A DNA stretch of 64,000 nt, taken from positions 744,001 through 808,000 of the forward strand of contig NZ_RKHG01000001.1 of the NCBI RefSeq assembly GCF_003752415.1. Direction: 5' to 3'. Shown here piece by piece: positions 25,739 through 34,266 of the stretch. The notes under the pieces are model-generated. The model did not search any database. It was given only the letters and a program-made list of their open reading frames with translations, and was not told the DNA's origin. The stretch comes from Luteococcus japonicus. Its GTDB lineage: Bacteria > Actinomycetota > Actinomycetes > Propionibacteriales > Propionibacteriaceae. The position numbers were made by a program, and so were the translations under genes. Every line of letters starts with the position of its first letter. Position 1 is the stretch's first letter.

Positions 25739-25761
25739 GTCGGGGCGACAGGACTCGAACC
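25739..25761. repeat. att repeat, right (inside tRNA-Pro)
   Basis: Identical over 23 bp to 12,593-12,615. It covers the discriminator base, the acceptor 3' strand and most of the T arm of the intact tRNA gene. Confidence 0.88.
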
Positions 25762-25812
25762 TGCGGTCTCCTGCTCCCAAAGCAGGCGCGCTAGCCACTA
25801 CGCTACGCCCCG
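25740..25812 (-). tRNA. tRNA-Pro (TGG)
   Basis: A 73-nt cloverleaf on the minus strand. The acceptor stem CGGGGCG pairs with CGCCCCG, discriminator A. The anticodon stem CCTGC/GCAGG encloses the loop TTTGGGA, giving anticodon TGG (codon CCA). The T loop is TTCGAGT. The CCA end is not encoded. It is the integration site of the 13.2-kb element; its 3' half is supplied by the element, so function is kept. Confidence 0.93.
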
Positions 25813-26107
25813 TGAAGCCGCATCTCGGAGTGAAGCCTCCGGGATGCGAACTCCACGAGTCTAGACGATCAGCACGTCGCATGAAGAATCGGCCGGCCGT
25901 GCTGGCCGACAGCATTCAGCAAACAAGCGAACAGCACCCAGCCCTTGAGACGGCTCCAACAGCGGTCAAGGCTTGATGCATGACACTCACATCCATCCCC
26001 ACCTCACCGCCCCCAGCGTCCTCGCAATGGCGAGATCTATGAAGCGTGGTGCGAAGAAGTTGACTTCCACGACAGCTACCAGCGCAGGAACTATTGGCAC
26101 TGACCGC
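25813..26107. other. Intergenic, no gene supported
   Basis: This 295-bp stretch upstream of tRNA-Pro has no reading frame with family resemblance. A short frame ending in VDFHDSYQRRNYWH at about 26,098 might be the tail of a lost gene. The tRNA promoter should lie in its left part. Confidence 0.3.
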
Positions 26108-26389
26108 TCAGAAGCGGAAGGGAATCGGGATCGGGCCGCAGCAGCAGACGCCCTCCACCCGGATGTCCGACCGGCGGATCGCGGAGGCGGCCCGGGCGCA
26201 CGTCGCGAACTGGCGTGCCGCGGTGCCGGCGGAGGCCACGGCCCCGCGCTCGGCGATCGAGTTGCGGATCAGGGTGGAGCAGGTGCCGCCACCAGCCACA
26301 CCCGACGCGCACTTCCACCCCTTGCGCGGCGACAACTGGGCCCGATACCCCTCCACCAGGCGCAGTGCGATGGAGTCGATGAAGTTCAT
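26108..26389 (-). CDS. YidD-like membrane insertion factor
   Basis: A 93-residue, cysteine-rich protein. It opens with an amphipathic helix (FIDSIALRLVEGYRAQLSP) and then KCASGVAGGGTCSTLIRNSI. That arrangement fits a divergent subgroup of the YidD (TIGR00278) family, in which a 'SP-x-KG' element precedes a Cys-rich 'C-A-H-R-V-x-x-G-x-S-C-S' stretch. YidD proteins assist membrane protein insertion. GAGGAG stands seven bases before ATG 26,389. It is not beside rnpA or yidC as the classical YidD gene is, so its role is uncertain. Confidence 0.55.
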   Translation of the reverse strand: MNFIDSIALRLVEGYRAQLSPRKGWKCASGVAGGGTCSTLIRNSIAERGAVASAGTAARQFATCARAASAIRRSDIRVEGVCCCGPIPIPFRF

Positions 26390-26437
26390 GTCCGTGCTCC
26401 TCATGCTCAGGCTCATGCCATCGTCAGGGCAGTCAGG

Positions 26438-27322
26438 CTAGCCCGGCCCGGCTGCCTCTGGCTGCACCCCTGGGGCTGTGAATTCACCCGCCTGGGCACG
26501 CATGGCATGGATGGCCCCGACGATGGCATCCGGCCGGTCCAGCATCATCAGGTGCTTGGACTGCTCCACCACCACATGCCGGGCTTCCAGCAGCCGGGCA
26601 AGCCGGGCCTGCTCGTCGATCCATTGACCATCCGAGGCATCGGCGGCTGTCAACAGCAGCGTCGGCACCCCGGGCCACGGATGGCGTCCGCGCAGTTCCT
26701 GCAGGTCCCAGCCCTGACGTTCGTAGGACATCGACTCGGCGGTGCTCATGGCAAGCGAATCCGCATCCCGATAGATCTGCGTCAAACGCCCCATGCTCAT
26801 CCGGGAGAACTCCCGATGCGACTGGAACCACGACCCCCAACGAAAGGCCAACCCCGCCACATGGTTCAGCCGCATGCCATCGACGACCTTGGCCAAGCGT
26901 CGCGCCACCGTCGGCGCCGGCACGCCCGGAGCCGACGAGTACCACTCCACGGACCCGTCCACCAAGACCACGCCACCAACCAGGTCCGGCCGGACACGAG
27001 CCAGTGCCTCGGCGTGGAAGGCGGCCATCGAATGCGCCACGAGCAGCGCCCCCCGAATCCCCCGCAGTTCCATCAGGGCCGCCAGGCTGGCGACCTCCTC
27101 CTCCAGACGCGGCGAATGCCCGGGCCACCTGGTGCCCCCGATGCCAGGCCGGTCATAGCGCAGCACCCGGACACCGTCGAGGAGCTTCACGACGTCACGC
27201 CAGAACTCCATGGCCAGACCGCATCCATTCATCAGGACAACAGCCGGCTCCGTGCCCGGCTTCTCCCGCCAGTGCAGCTCTCGTCCGGCGCAGCACGTCA
27301 CATCGCCCTTGGGTTCCACCAC
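26438..27322 (-). CDS. Alpha/beta-hydrolase
   Basis: A 294-residue alpha/beta-hydrolase. The oxyanion segment VVLMNGCGLAMEFW, the nucleophile elbow VAHSMAAFHAEAL (Ser near residue 97) and a C-terminal KHLMMLDRPD with the catalytic His are visible; the acid is likely in VLVDGS or TAADASD. The elbow AHSMA departs slightly from GHSMG. It starts 10 bp after the lysX stop, so the two probably form an operon. In LysX-bearing actinobacteria a hydrolase next to lysX is frequent and may act on the aminoacyl-lipid, but the substrate is not shown here. Confidence 0.75.
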   Translation of the reverse strand: MVEPKGDVTCCAGRELHWREKPGTEPAVVLMNGCGLAMEFWRDVVKLLDGVRVLRYDRPGIGGTRWPGHSPRLEEEVASLAALMELRGIRGALLVAHSMAAFHAEALARVRPDLVGGVVLVDGSVEWYSSAPGVPAPTVARRLAKVVDGMRLNHVAGLAFRWGSWFQSHREFSRMSMGRLTQIYRDADSLAMSTAESMSYERQGWDLQELRGRHPWPGVPTLLLTAADASDGQWIDEQARLARLLEARHVVVEQSKHLMMLDRPDAIVGAIHAMRAQAGEFTAPGVQPEAAGPG

Positions 27323-27331
27323 GATCCGAGA

Positions 27332-30300
27332 CTAGCGCCGTGGCCTGACCAGCGGGAAGGCGATGGTCTCCCGGATCGACGCGCCCGTGAGCAACATCAC
27401 CAGCCGGTCCAGACCGATCCCCAAGCCACCGGTCGGGGGCATCCCGTACTCGAGCGCCGCCAGGAAGTCCTCGTCGATCTCCATCGCCTCCGGATCGCCA
27501 TTGGCGGCTCGGAGCGACTGCTCGGTCAGGCGCTGGCGTTGGATCACGGGATCCACCAGCTCGGAATATGCCGTGCCCAACTCGGAGCCGAAGACCACCA
27601 GGTCCCACCGCTCCGCCAGCCGATCGTCCTCCCGATGCGGGCGGGTCAGTGGCGACAGGTCGGCCGGGAAGTCGCAGAAGAAGGTGGGTGCGACCGTGGG
27701 CTTCTCGCACAATTCGTCGTACAGGCTCTCCAGCACGTCGCTGCGGGCATCGCTGGGCACCACGTCGAGCCCGAGGCGCGACGCGTGCCTGGCCAGTTCC
27801 TGACGCGAGGTATCCGGAGTGACCTGTTCCCCCAGCCCCTCGGAAATGGCGTCGTGAACGGAGATCCAGCGCCACGGCTCGGCAAGGTCCACCTCATGGA
27901 CCGCCCCATCGGCTCCAGTACCTCGCACGATGCTGCTCCCGGTGGCCTCCACGGCAGCGCGACGCACCATCGTCTCGGTCAATCGCTGCATGGAGCGGTA
28001 GTCGGCGTGCGCCTGGTAGGCCTCCACAACGCTGAACTCCGGATTGTGCGTGGCATCCGCACCCTCATTGCGGAAGTTGCGCCCAATCTCGAAGACCCGG
28101 TCACACCCCCCGACCATCAACCTCTTCAGGTAGAGCTCCGGCGCGATGCGCAGGTACAGGTCCAGGTCATAGGCATTGATGTGGGTGCGGAAGGGCCGCG
28201 CATTGGCCCCACCATGGATGGTCTGCAGGATCGGGGTCTCCACCTCCAGATAGCCCTCGTCGAGGAAGTTCTGGCGCACCGCCTGGAAGGCACGGCTCCG
28301 CACGGCCAGCCGATCCCTGCTGACCGGGTTCACGATCATGTCCAGGTAACGTTGGCGCACCAACGCCTCCGGGTTGCTGATCCCCTTGTACTTGTCCGGC
28401 AACGGACGCAAGCACTTGCTGGTCAGCCTCCACTCGTCGACGAGCAGCGACGGGGTTCCGGTCTTCGAGGCACCACACACGCCGCCGAAGGCCACCTGGT
28501 CCCCCAGATTGGTCACGTCGTCGAAGCGTCGCAGCTCGTCGCGCCCCATCCTCGAGGCCTCCAGCAGGGCCTGGGTAGCTCCCGAGAAGTCCTGCAGGCG
28601 CACGAAGCAGACCCCTCCGTGATCGCTCACCCCCACGATCCGTCCGCCGATGGTGATCCGCTCCCCTGGCCTGCCGACGACATCGGCACACTGCGCGTCG
28701 ACGCCCGTCGTCACCGGGTAGGGCTGCTGACCCTCCGCCAGCAACGCAGCTCGCTTGTCCAGCCGGCCACGCATCTGCTCCGGAACCCTTGCGGTGGGCA
28801 GCTCCAGGACCGGGCGCGCCAGGAAGTCCATGATGACCGGGTCATCGGCACGGGTGAGTGGCTGTTCGATGGCGGGCATCGGATTGCCCCAGCAGGGCAG
28901 GTCCAGGAATCCCTCCGCCAGCCCCATCGCGGCCCCGACCTGACCAATGTCTGCGGCATCCTCGTAGGCAAGGAAGCGTGGTTGCCAGGCCGGTGCGTAC
29001 TTCACATTGGAGCGGTACAGCTGCTCGATCTGGAACCACCTGGAGAAGATCATCAAGACCCGACGCTTGGCGCGGTCCAGGGCCGTCGCCCCGATCCGCT
29101 CCCCCTCCTCGAAGGCACTGCGGAAGACCGCGAAGTTCAACGACACCCGCTGCCAGCCGCGTTCCCGGCCAACACCCATCAGGCCGGCCACCATGAACTC
29201 GGTGATCCCGTTGTCCGCCTCCGGGTTGCGACGCATCACGTCCAGCGACAGGCCGTCCGCACCCCACGGGACGAAGGACAGCAGCCCTGCCGTCTGCTCG
29301 GGCTGGTGCGAGCCGGGCGGGAAGATGGCCTGCACCATCACACACGCGCCATCCAGGGGATCCCCCAGTCTGTTCAGTGCCATCGAGAAGCCCCGGTCGT
29401 CGCCATCCCTCCACTGCTCGCTCAGGGCAATGAGGTGGTCCAGCTCCTCCGATGCGATCTCGTCATGCCGGCGCACGCGCACCGTGTAGCCCAGGTTCTT
29501 CAGCCTGGTCACGGTGCCCCGTACCGCCTTCAACTCACGCGCCTCGAGTGTGAAGGACTGTGGATTGAGGATTGCCTCGTCCCCGACGCGGATCACCCGC
29601 AGGCCGCCACGCTCGTAGGCTCCGGCGCCCGCCTCCGACGCGCCCACCACGCCGGGGGTCCAGCCGTAGGTGTGGCACAGCCCCACGTAGGCGGACACAG
29701 CCCCGTCCCACTGCTCACGTCGCCCGATGGGATCCCCAGAGGCCAGGCACACCCCGAACTGCACGCGATAGGTGATGGCCGACTGACCATTCCCGGCGAA
29801 GACGACCTGCTTGTCACGCCGGGTCGCGAAGTAGCCCAGCGAGTCCTCCGGGTTCTGGGCCAGGAGGCGCCGCAGCTCCAGCTCGTCCTCGAGGGTCGAC
29901 GTCGCCTGCGAGCGCTGGGAGCGCATCAGCACCAGCAACCCGGCCAACAGGCTCAGGCCGATCAGCAGCCCCACCACGCTCTGCACCCAGCCCGGCACCA
30001 TCTTGGGCATGCTGGCGTTCTGCCCGTAGACGACGTGCTGCACGATGCTGATCAGCCGCGAGCGTGGCCGCCCCGTACGCCCCGCGACCATCCCCAACAG
30101 ATAGCCGGCACCCAGTGACGCCACGATGCCCGCCAGCGCCGTGAGGGCGGCGGCGCGCAGGCTACCGGGTGTCAGGCGGGCGGTGAACTCGCGTCGATTG
30201 GTCACCAGCAGCCACAGCAGCAAGGTGGTGGTGACCACGCCGAAGCCGTACTCCAAGAGCTCACCGTTGAGGCCACGGTCGAGCGGCCCGCCCTGCCACA

Positions 30301-30607
30301 GGCTGGTCAGGATTGCCACCCACGCCACGACTTCTGCCAACCACCAGATCCCCAGCCACACGGTGGCCATCCACCAGGCCACACGCTTGCGACGCATCAG
30401 GGCCGCCCCCACGATGCCGCAGTAGACCGCCAACCCGAACCCTCCGGTGTCCACCGGAAAGACCAGGCTGCTGAACAGGTCGACCGCGGCGCGCACCCAG
30501 TGCGTGCCGCGGAAGACCTCGCGGAGGATCACCAGGAAGGCGGCGATGTAGAAGACCCGCGAGAGGAGCTGCGGAACTCGACGGCGGGTAGTGCTCGACA
30601 ACGGCAT
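27332..30607 (-). CDS. lysX: LysX: lysyl-phosphatidylglycerol synthase fused to lysyl-tRNA synthetase
   Basis: A 1,091-residue bifunctional enzyme. The N-terminal part has about six membrane segments (from FYIAAFLVILREVF to VVGLLIGLSLLAGLLVLM). A DUF2156/MprF lysyl-transferase domain follows, with PDR-type segments up to about residue 560. The C-terminal half is a class II lysyl-tRNA synthetase: the OB fold, motif 2 in FEIGRNFRNEG and motif 3 in GLGIGLDRLVML. Together they charge tRNA-Lys and transfer lysine to phosphatidylglycerol, making the surface more positive and resisting cationic peptides. The fused form is typical of mycobacteria and relatives. The start is ATG 30,607. Confidence 0.93.
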   Translation of the reverse strand: MPLSSTTRRRVPQLLSRVFYIAAFLVILREVFRGTHWVRAAVDLFSSLVFPVDTGGFGLAVYCGIVGAALMRRKRVAWWMATVWLGIWWLAEVVAWVAILTSLWQGGPLDRGLNGELLEYGFGVVTTTLLLWLLVTNRREFTARLTPGSLRAAALTALAGIVASLGAGYLLGMVAGRTGRPRSRLISIVQHVVYGQNASMPKMVPGWVQSVVGLLIGLSLLAGLLVLMRSQRSQATSTLEDELELRRLLAQNPEDSLGYFATRRDKQVVFAGNGQSAITYRVQFGVCLASGDPIGRREQWDGAVSAYVGLCHTYGWTPGVVGASEAGAGAYERGGLRVIRVGDEAILNPQSFTLEARELKAVRGTVTRLKNLGYTVRVRRHDEIASEELDHLIALSEQWRDGDDRGFSMALNRLGDPLDGACVMVQAIFPPGSHQPEQTAGLLSFVPWGADGLSLDVMRRNPEADNGITEFMVAGLMGVGRERGWQRVSLNFAVFRSAFEEGERIGATALDRAKRRVLMIFSRWFQIEQLYRSNVKYAPAWQPRFLAYEDAADIGQVGAAMGLAEGFLDLPCWGNPMPAIEQPLTRADDPVIMDFLARPVLELPTARVPEQMRGRLDKRAALLAEGQQPYPVTTGVDAQCADVVGRPGERITIGGRIVGVSDHGGVCFVRLQDFSGATQALLEASRMGRDELRRFDDVTNLGDQVAFGGVCGASKTGTPSLLVDEWRLTSKCLRPLPDKYKGISNPEALVRQRYLDMIVNPVSRDRLAVRSRAFQAVRQNFLDEGYLEVETPILQTIHGGANARPFRTHINAYDLDLYLRIAPELYLKRLMVGGCDRVFEIGRNFRNEGADATHNPEFSVVEAYQAHADYRSMQRLTETMVRRAAVEATGSSIVRGTGADGAVHEVDLAEPWRWISVHDAISEGLGEQVTPDTSRQELARHASRLGLDVVPSDARSDVLESLYDELCEKPTVAPTFFCDFPADLSPLTRPHREDDRLAERWDLVVFGSELGTAYSELVDPVIQRQRLTEQSLRAANGDPEAMEIDEDFLAALEYGMPPTGGLGIGLDRLVMLLTGASIRETIAFPLVRPRR

Positions 30608-30714
30608 GGGGCAATCCTGCTCCCCACAAGGTCATCGACGGCACATGACAGCCTGATGGCACAGAAAATCATCCCGTGGTGGCAGGAGGGACTACATCTG
30701 GCGCCGGAGACCCA

Positions 30715-32172
30715 TCACCACAACAGCCAGGCGAGGACCTCGTCGCCACATCGTTCGGCAAGCAGCCGGGCGCGAGCGTCCTCACGAACCCGTGCCAGCG
30801 GCACCGGCCACCGCTCCACCTCCCAGTGCTCCGGGAGGTTCCCGCTGACCGCCCAGACGACGGCACGGGTGAGCTGGTCTGCCGTGTGCCCCGGCAACCC
30901 GGCTCCCAGCAGCGCCAGGGTGCGCACCGTCGCGGCCGGCATCTGCTCCACCGCCCGCATCGCCAACATCTCGGTGTGGATGATCGCCTCCGCCACAGCC
31001 CGCTGCTGCTCGTCGTCACCCGGAACCGCGCCCGAGGGCAGCGGCAGCGTCGGTGCACCGCCGGACAGCCTGCTTGCGAGCGTGGCGTGCAGGGCACAGG
31101 TCAGGGCTCCGGGCTGCAGGGCACAGCGGGAGGCCAGGTCCGGTAGCGTCTCGACGAGTTCGGGTGCGCCATGGGCCAGCACCTCGTCGGCAACCGCCGC
31201 CAAGGCAAGCGGAGCAATGGGCCCGGGACGGGCAGAAAGGCTCTCCACCGCCTGGGTGACGGCATCGGCCGGGGCCTCGCCCAGGTGACCGCGCTGCTGC
31301 GCCCGCCCCAACAGGAAGACCTCATGGGGTGCCAAGGTCCGCGGGTCTCGTGCCAGCAGTCCACGGGCCGCCGGGATCAGGTGCGCATGCACGAGGTCTC
31401 CCGCCCAGGCCAGTTCGACGTCGGTGGTCCCCCGCCCTGCGTGCACCTGCGCCAGGTGCACCCCCTCCTTGGCGGTCAGCACCCGGGCATCCCCATCCTC
31501 CAGGATCGAGATCCCTGCGGCCTCGACGGCGGCATCCGGAAGTTCCAGCGTCACGGTGTCCTCCACGTCCCGCAACACGGTGCGCTCGGGCCACCAGGTG
31601 GGCAGTGCCGCAGCCTGGACCCGTTCATCGCGCAACCAGTCCGCGCGCCAGCTCACCTGGTAGCCCGCATGCGGGGTGCCGGCCGGGCCCAGGCGCATGG
31701 GCATGTCAGTGAGCCAGCAGAGCCCGTCGGACAGGCGACTACGCCCCCGCAACTGGGTGAAGGTGAGCAGCCGCCCATCGAGCTCCGCGACGTCCAGACT
31801 GATCTGCCCTTCCGCCCCGGCCAACCACCGCCGCGCGGGCCATGGCGTGGTCATCTCCAGCCAGGCTGCGGGCGCAGCCAGGTCGACGTCGGTGAGGTTC
31901 TGCACCTGGACCCGGATGCTCCAGACGTCGTCGAAGACGTGGCGCACCACGGCCCGCGCCTGCACCGCCCCGCCCGCCTCCAGGCTGAAGTGCTGCTCGA
32001 TCTCGTCCAGCAACAGCTCGGTGCGGCCATGGACCCAACCGCCCGCAAGGCGCACTGCCAGGCCTCGCGCGACGACGGCACCCGTGTCCGCCAGGGTGAG
32101 GGTGCTGAGTTCTCCATCAGGAGCGACGTGGATCTCCAGGCCGCCCCACTCGATCACCGGCGACGCTGACAT
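30715..32172 (-). CDS. Hypothetical protein next to nei
   Basis: A 485-residue soluble protein. Its start (ATG 32,172, MSASPVIEW) lies inside the 3' end of the nei gene, so it is co-translated with it. The N-terminal half looks like a beta-sandwich (many short strands and GGWVHGRTELLLDEIEQHFS, a trehalase- or glycoside-hydrolase-like entry domain). The C-terminal half is helical (residues about 300-480). No active-site motif is evident. Conservation of this gene downstream of glycosylases is not something I can state, so the role stays open. Confidence 0.55.
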   Translation of the reverse strand: MSASPVIEWGGLEIHVAPDGELSTLTLADTGAVVARGLAVRLAGGWVHGRTELLLDEIEQHFSLEAGGAVQARAVVRHVFDDVWSIRVQVQNLTDVDLAAPAAWLEMTTPWPARRWLAGAEGQISLDVAELDGRLLTFTQLRGRSRLSDGLCWLTDMPMRLGPAGTPHAGYQVSWRADWLRDERVQAAALPTWWPERTVLRDVEDTVTLELPDAAVEAAGISILEDGDARVLTAKEGVHLAQVHAGRGTTDVELAWAGDLVHAHLIPAARGLLARDPRTLAPHEVFLLGRAQQRGHLGEAPADAVTQAVESLSARPGPIAPLALAAVADEVLAHGAPELVETLPDLASRCALQPGALTCALHATLASRLSGGAPTLPLPSGAVPGDDEQQRAVAEAIIHTEMLAMRAVEQMPAATVRTLALLGAGLPGHTADQLTRAVVWAVSGNLPEHWEVERWPVPLARVREDARARLLAERCGDEVLAWLLW

Positions 32173-32969
32173 CGCGAGCACCAGTAGAGATTCCGGCCCT
32201 CCAGCGTGGCCACCTTGACGGGGCTGGCGCACACCAGGCAGGGCTGCGCGGCGCGACGGTAGACGTAGACCTCTCCCCCATGCCGGTCCACCCGTGGCGG
32301 TCGGCCCTGTGCCTCGGGGCCATGCTCCTCGCGCACCGTGTCGATGCGGCCGACGGTGACGCCGTCGCGCATCAGGAGCACCAGGTCAGCCCAGATGGCC
32401 TCCCACGTCGCACGGCGCAGCGTGTTTCCGGGCGTCGCCGGGTTCACACGGTGACGGAAGAGGACCTCGGCCCGGTAGATGTTGCCCACGCCGGCCGTGA
32501 TCCGCTGGTCCATCAGCAGCGAGGCGATGCTGCGTCCGGAACGTTGGATGCGTGTCCACGCGATCTCCGGGTCGGCGTCGGGACGGATGGGATCTGGCCC
32601 CAGCTTCGCGATCTGCGCCTGCTGTTCCTGCGGAGTGAGCAGCCGGCACATCTGCGGACCGTGCAGGTCCGCGGCGGTGACGCCGTCGGTGATCCGCAGC
32701 CGCACAGCGCCCCGGGGCGGAGCGAGCGGTGCGAAGAAGAACTTGCCGATCAGTCCCAGGTGGATGTGGACCATGTGTTCCGGGTGGGGCCTGGCGAAGT
32801 CGATGAACAGGTGCTTGCCACAGGCACTGGCACCCTGCAGCACCGTCCCGTCCAGGCTCGCGGCGGCACCGTCGAAGCGGCCCTGGGGAGAGCTCACCTG
32901 CACCGCCTTGTCCCCGAAGTGGTCCATGGTGGCCCGCGCCAACCTGTGGATCACGTGACCCTCGGGCAT
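32154..32969 (-). CDS. nei: Fpg/Nei-family DNA glycosylase (endonuclease VIII-like)
   Basis: A 271-residue base-excision repair glycosylase/AP lyase. The N-terminal catalytic P1-E2 is present (MPEGHVIHRLARA, marking the start at 32,969 rather than the longer frame). The H2TH helix region (LLMDQRITAGVGNIYRAEVL) and a C-terminal zinc finger (PCLVCASPVKVA, then WCSRCQRRR with CxxC pairs) are complete. The MPEGHV opening is the actinobacterial Nei1 form rather than Fpg (MPELPE). It removes oxidised pyrimidines. It overlaps the next gene, and a divergent small gene starts 47 bp upstream. Confidence 0.9.
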   Translation of the reverse strand: MPEGHVIHRLARATMDHFGDKAVQVSSPQGRFDGAAASLDGTVLQGASACGKHLFIDFARPHPEHMVHIHLGLIGKFFFAPLAPPRGAVRLRITDGVTAADLHGPQMCRLLTPQEQQAQIAKLGPDPIRPDADPEIAWTRIQRSGRSIASLLMDQRITAGVGNIYRAEVLFRHRVNPATPGNTLRRATWEAIWADLVLLMRDGVTVGRIDTVREEHGPEAQGRPPRVDRHGGEVYVYRRAAQPCLVCASPVKVATLEGRNLYWCSRCQRRR

Positions 32970-33015
32970 CAGACCTCCTCGGCGTGTGGTGGACGTCAGG
33001 TCTAGGATTCCACGC

Positions 33016-33201
33016 ATGACAAGCGAACGCACTCAACAGGGCTTCCGGCGTGAGTTCGGCCGCGACGGCACCACTGGCCTGGTCACACCGGAACGAGCCG
33101 TGCGCGCCCGCGAGGTCAGCCGCCCCGCCCCGGCCGACAAGCTGGCCGCCGAGAAGGTCGTGCAGCAGCTCGTCGCGCGGGCCCAGGGGCGGCGCCGCTG
33201 A
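33016..33201 (+). CDS. Small basic hypothetical protein
   Basis: A 61-residue protein starting MTSERTQQGFRREFGRDG and ending VVQQLVARAQGRRR. It is highly charged with a net positive charge, and no family is recognised. The upstream sequence is short (47 bp from the divergent nei start). The codon use is like that of neighbours. It may be a real small gene, since a frame of this composition is conserved-looking, but there is no motif to prove it. Confidence 0.45.
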   Translation: MTSERTQQGFRREFGRDGTTGLVTPERAVRAREVSRPAPADKLAAEKVVQQLVARAQGRRR

Positions 33202-33233
33202 TCCGGACCTGGGTTCATCGGGACCCGGGTTGA

Positions 33234-33689
33234 TCAGGCGAGGTGTGCGTCCTCGTAGTCGGTCATCTTCTGCACGCGGCGCGCGTGACGCTCCTCCTGC
33301 GTGAAGGGCTGGGTCAGGAAGACGTTGACGATCTCCAAGGCCTGCTCATTGGTGGTGAAGCGCCCGCCAAGGGAGATGACATTGGCGTTGTTGTGCTCGC
33401 GGCCAAGCTTGGCGATCTCGGTGTTGTACGCGAGGATCGCGCGGCAGCCCTTGACGCGGTTGGCGGCCAGCTGCTCGCCATTGCCGGACCCGCCCAGGAC
33501 GATGCCCAGGCTCTCCGGATCCGCAACGACGGCCTCGGCGCAGGGGATGCAGGTGTCCGGGTAGTCGTCCTCCGCGTCATAGCTGGTGGCGCCGTGGTCC
33601 ACGACATCGTGTCCGGCGGCGCTCAGCTGCTCGCGCAGGTACTCCTTGAGCTCGAAGGCGGCATGGTCGGTGGCAATGTGTACGCGCAT
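33234..33689 (-). CDS. rpiB: Ribose-5-phosphate isomerase B
   Basis: A 151-residue RpiB/LacA-family isomerase that converts ribose 5-phosphate and ribulose 5-phosphate in the non-oxidative pentose phosphate route. The signature is complete: IATDHAAFELKEYL at the N-terminus, the DYPD segment, GIVLGGSGNGEQLAANRVKG with the anion-binding loop, and HNNANVISLGGRFT. The actinobacterial active-site base is a Glu; a Glu in GSGNGE fits. The start is ATG 33,689. Confidence 0.93.
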   Translation of the reverse strand: MRVHIATDHAAFELKEYLREQLSAAGHDVVDHGATSYDAEDDYPDTCIPCAEAVVADPESLGIVLGGSGNGEQLAANRVKGCRAILAYNTEIAKLGREHNNANVISLGGRFTTNEQALEIVNVFLTQPFTQEERHARRVQKMTDYEDAHLA

Positions 33690-33734
33690 GCCCCAACTAT
33701 TTCAGATGCGGCCCGATAGGAGCCCGCCAGGTCT

Positions 33735-33995
33735 TCACCGCTCGGCATCCGGCACAAGCCGCTGCTCAAGCTGACACCTGACGAACGTCGCCTGCAGTAG
33801 CGCCATCAGGGTGGCCTCGTCCTCCATCATCGGCACTGTGACGGGGAAGTAGGTCCAGCCGTTGGCCACGAGCCTGGCAATGCGCAGCTGGTCTGCACAG
33901 AAGCTCACGGGGTCCGTGTGGTGCGCCACCAACTGCACCTCAATGGCCAGTTTGAGCTGCTCCATCGCCACGTCCACGACGATCTTCTCCCCCAC
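33735..33995 (-). pseudogene. DUF559-type endonuclease-fold protein, truncated
   Basis: An 86-residue C-terminal piece of a restriction-endonuclease-fold protein of the DUF559 type: KIVVDVAMEQLKLAIEVQLV, then HTDPVSFCADQLRIARLVANGW. The usual pattern is the same (a D and E-x-K-like core, then D-x-x-R...L-x-x-x-G-W). The N-terminal DNA-binding part is absent: directly upstream the frame is broken, although ATGAGTGGTCGTGATGAGGT begins another frame at about 34,037. Only the last domain is left, so function is unlikely. Confidence 0.5.
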
Positions 33996-34124
33996 CCTCC
34001 TCCAGCAGGGCCATCACCTCATCACGACCACTCATGCCCATGGAGGCTGGAGATCGGATCGCCCGGCGACTCACTCGCGCGATCGACTGTGGACAATCCC
34101 TCGGCGGGCCCCTTCTGTGGACAT

Positions 34125-34223
34125 CCCTGCGAGCGTTGCGAAATTTCGGCGGCAGCTCGCCTCACCAGGTCAGATACCGCCGGGACAGCAGATCTGCGCC
34201 AGTTTCGCGCAACCCTCGCAGGG
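34125..34223. repeat. ~100-bp cassette with terminal inverted repeats, copy 1
   Basis: CCCTGCGAGCGTTGCG at the left and GCGCAACCCTCGCAGGG at the right form a terminal inverted repeat matching 15 of 16 bases. The centre (about 66 bp) has no reading frame of note. The same ends occur in copy 2 at 44,791-44,893, but the centres differ. It lies between a truncated gene and the GlxR-like site of the acetate permease operon. Confidence 0.75.
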
Positions 34224-34250
34224 ATCCGCTGCCGAAACCGCGTGCCGGAG

Positions 34251-34266
34251 TGTGACAAATTTCACG
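34251..34266. promoter_or_regulatory. GlxR/CRP-like site upstream of acetate permease genes
   Basis: TGTGACAAATTTCACG matches the palindromic consensus TGTGAnnnnnnTCACA with one mismatch. Cyclic-AMP-dependent control of acetate uptake is known for GlxR in corynebacteria. It lies 193 bp before the DUF485 gene start. Confidence 0.65.

Larger units (their letters stand above)
12593..25761. mobile_element. 13.2-kb integrative element in tRNA-Pro
   Basis: Bounded by identical 23-bp repeats, one within the intact tRNA-Pro(TGG) and one a tRNA 3' fragment. The tyrosine integrase gene starts about 150 bp from the intact tRNA, with an excisionase-like gene directly behind it. The cargo is AbiE system 1 (toxin split by an IS), HepT/MntA, a DUF6880-like protein, AbiE system 2, ArdC, a phosphatase remnant, an unknown protein, RHH-Doc and a GNAT acetyltransferase. 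There are no phage structural, replication or conjugation genes. It is therefore a genomic island or satellite-type element rather than a self-transmissible ICE or an intact prophage. At least five cargo genes are damaged, so it is probably old. Confidence 0.85.

Noticed and set aside
12593-25761. Prophage
   Set aside because: Integrase, excisionase and att repeats are present, but there are no capsid, tail, terminase or lysis genes, so island is the better description.
25813-26107. 3' end of a gene reading VDFHDSYQRRNYWH
   Set aside because: Only about 30 codons after a stop, with no family match; recorded as intergenic.
25973-30118. 1,381-residue plus-strand frame over lysX
   Set aside because: The minus strand encodes complete LysX and the hydrolase with all motifs; the long opposite frame is a by-product of high GC and codon bias.
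34081-34124. TGTGGACAA and TGTGGACAT as DnaA boxes of an origin
   Set aside because: Only two weak matches to the 9-mer, no cluster, no dnaA or dnaN nearby.
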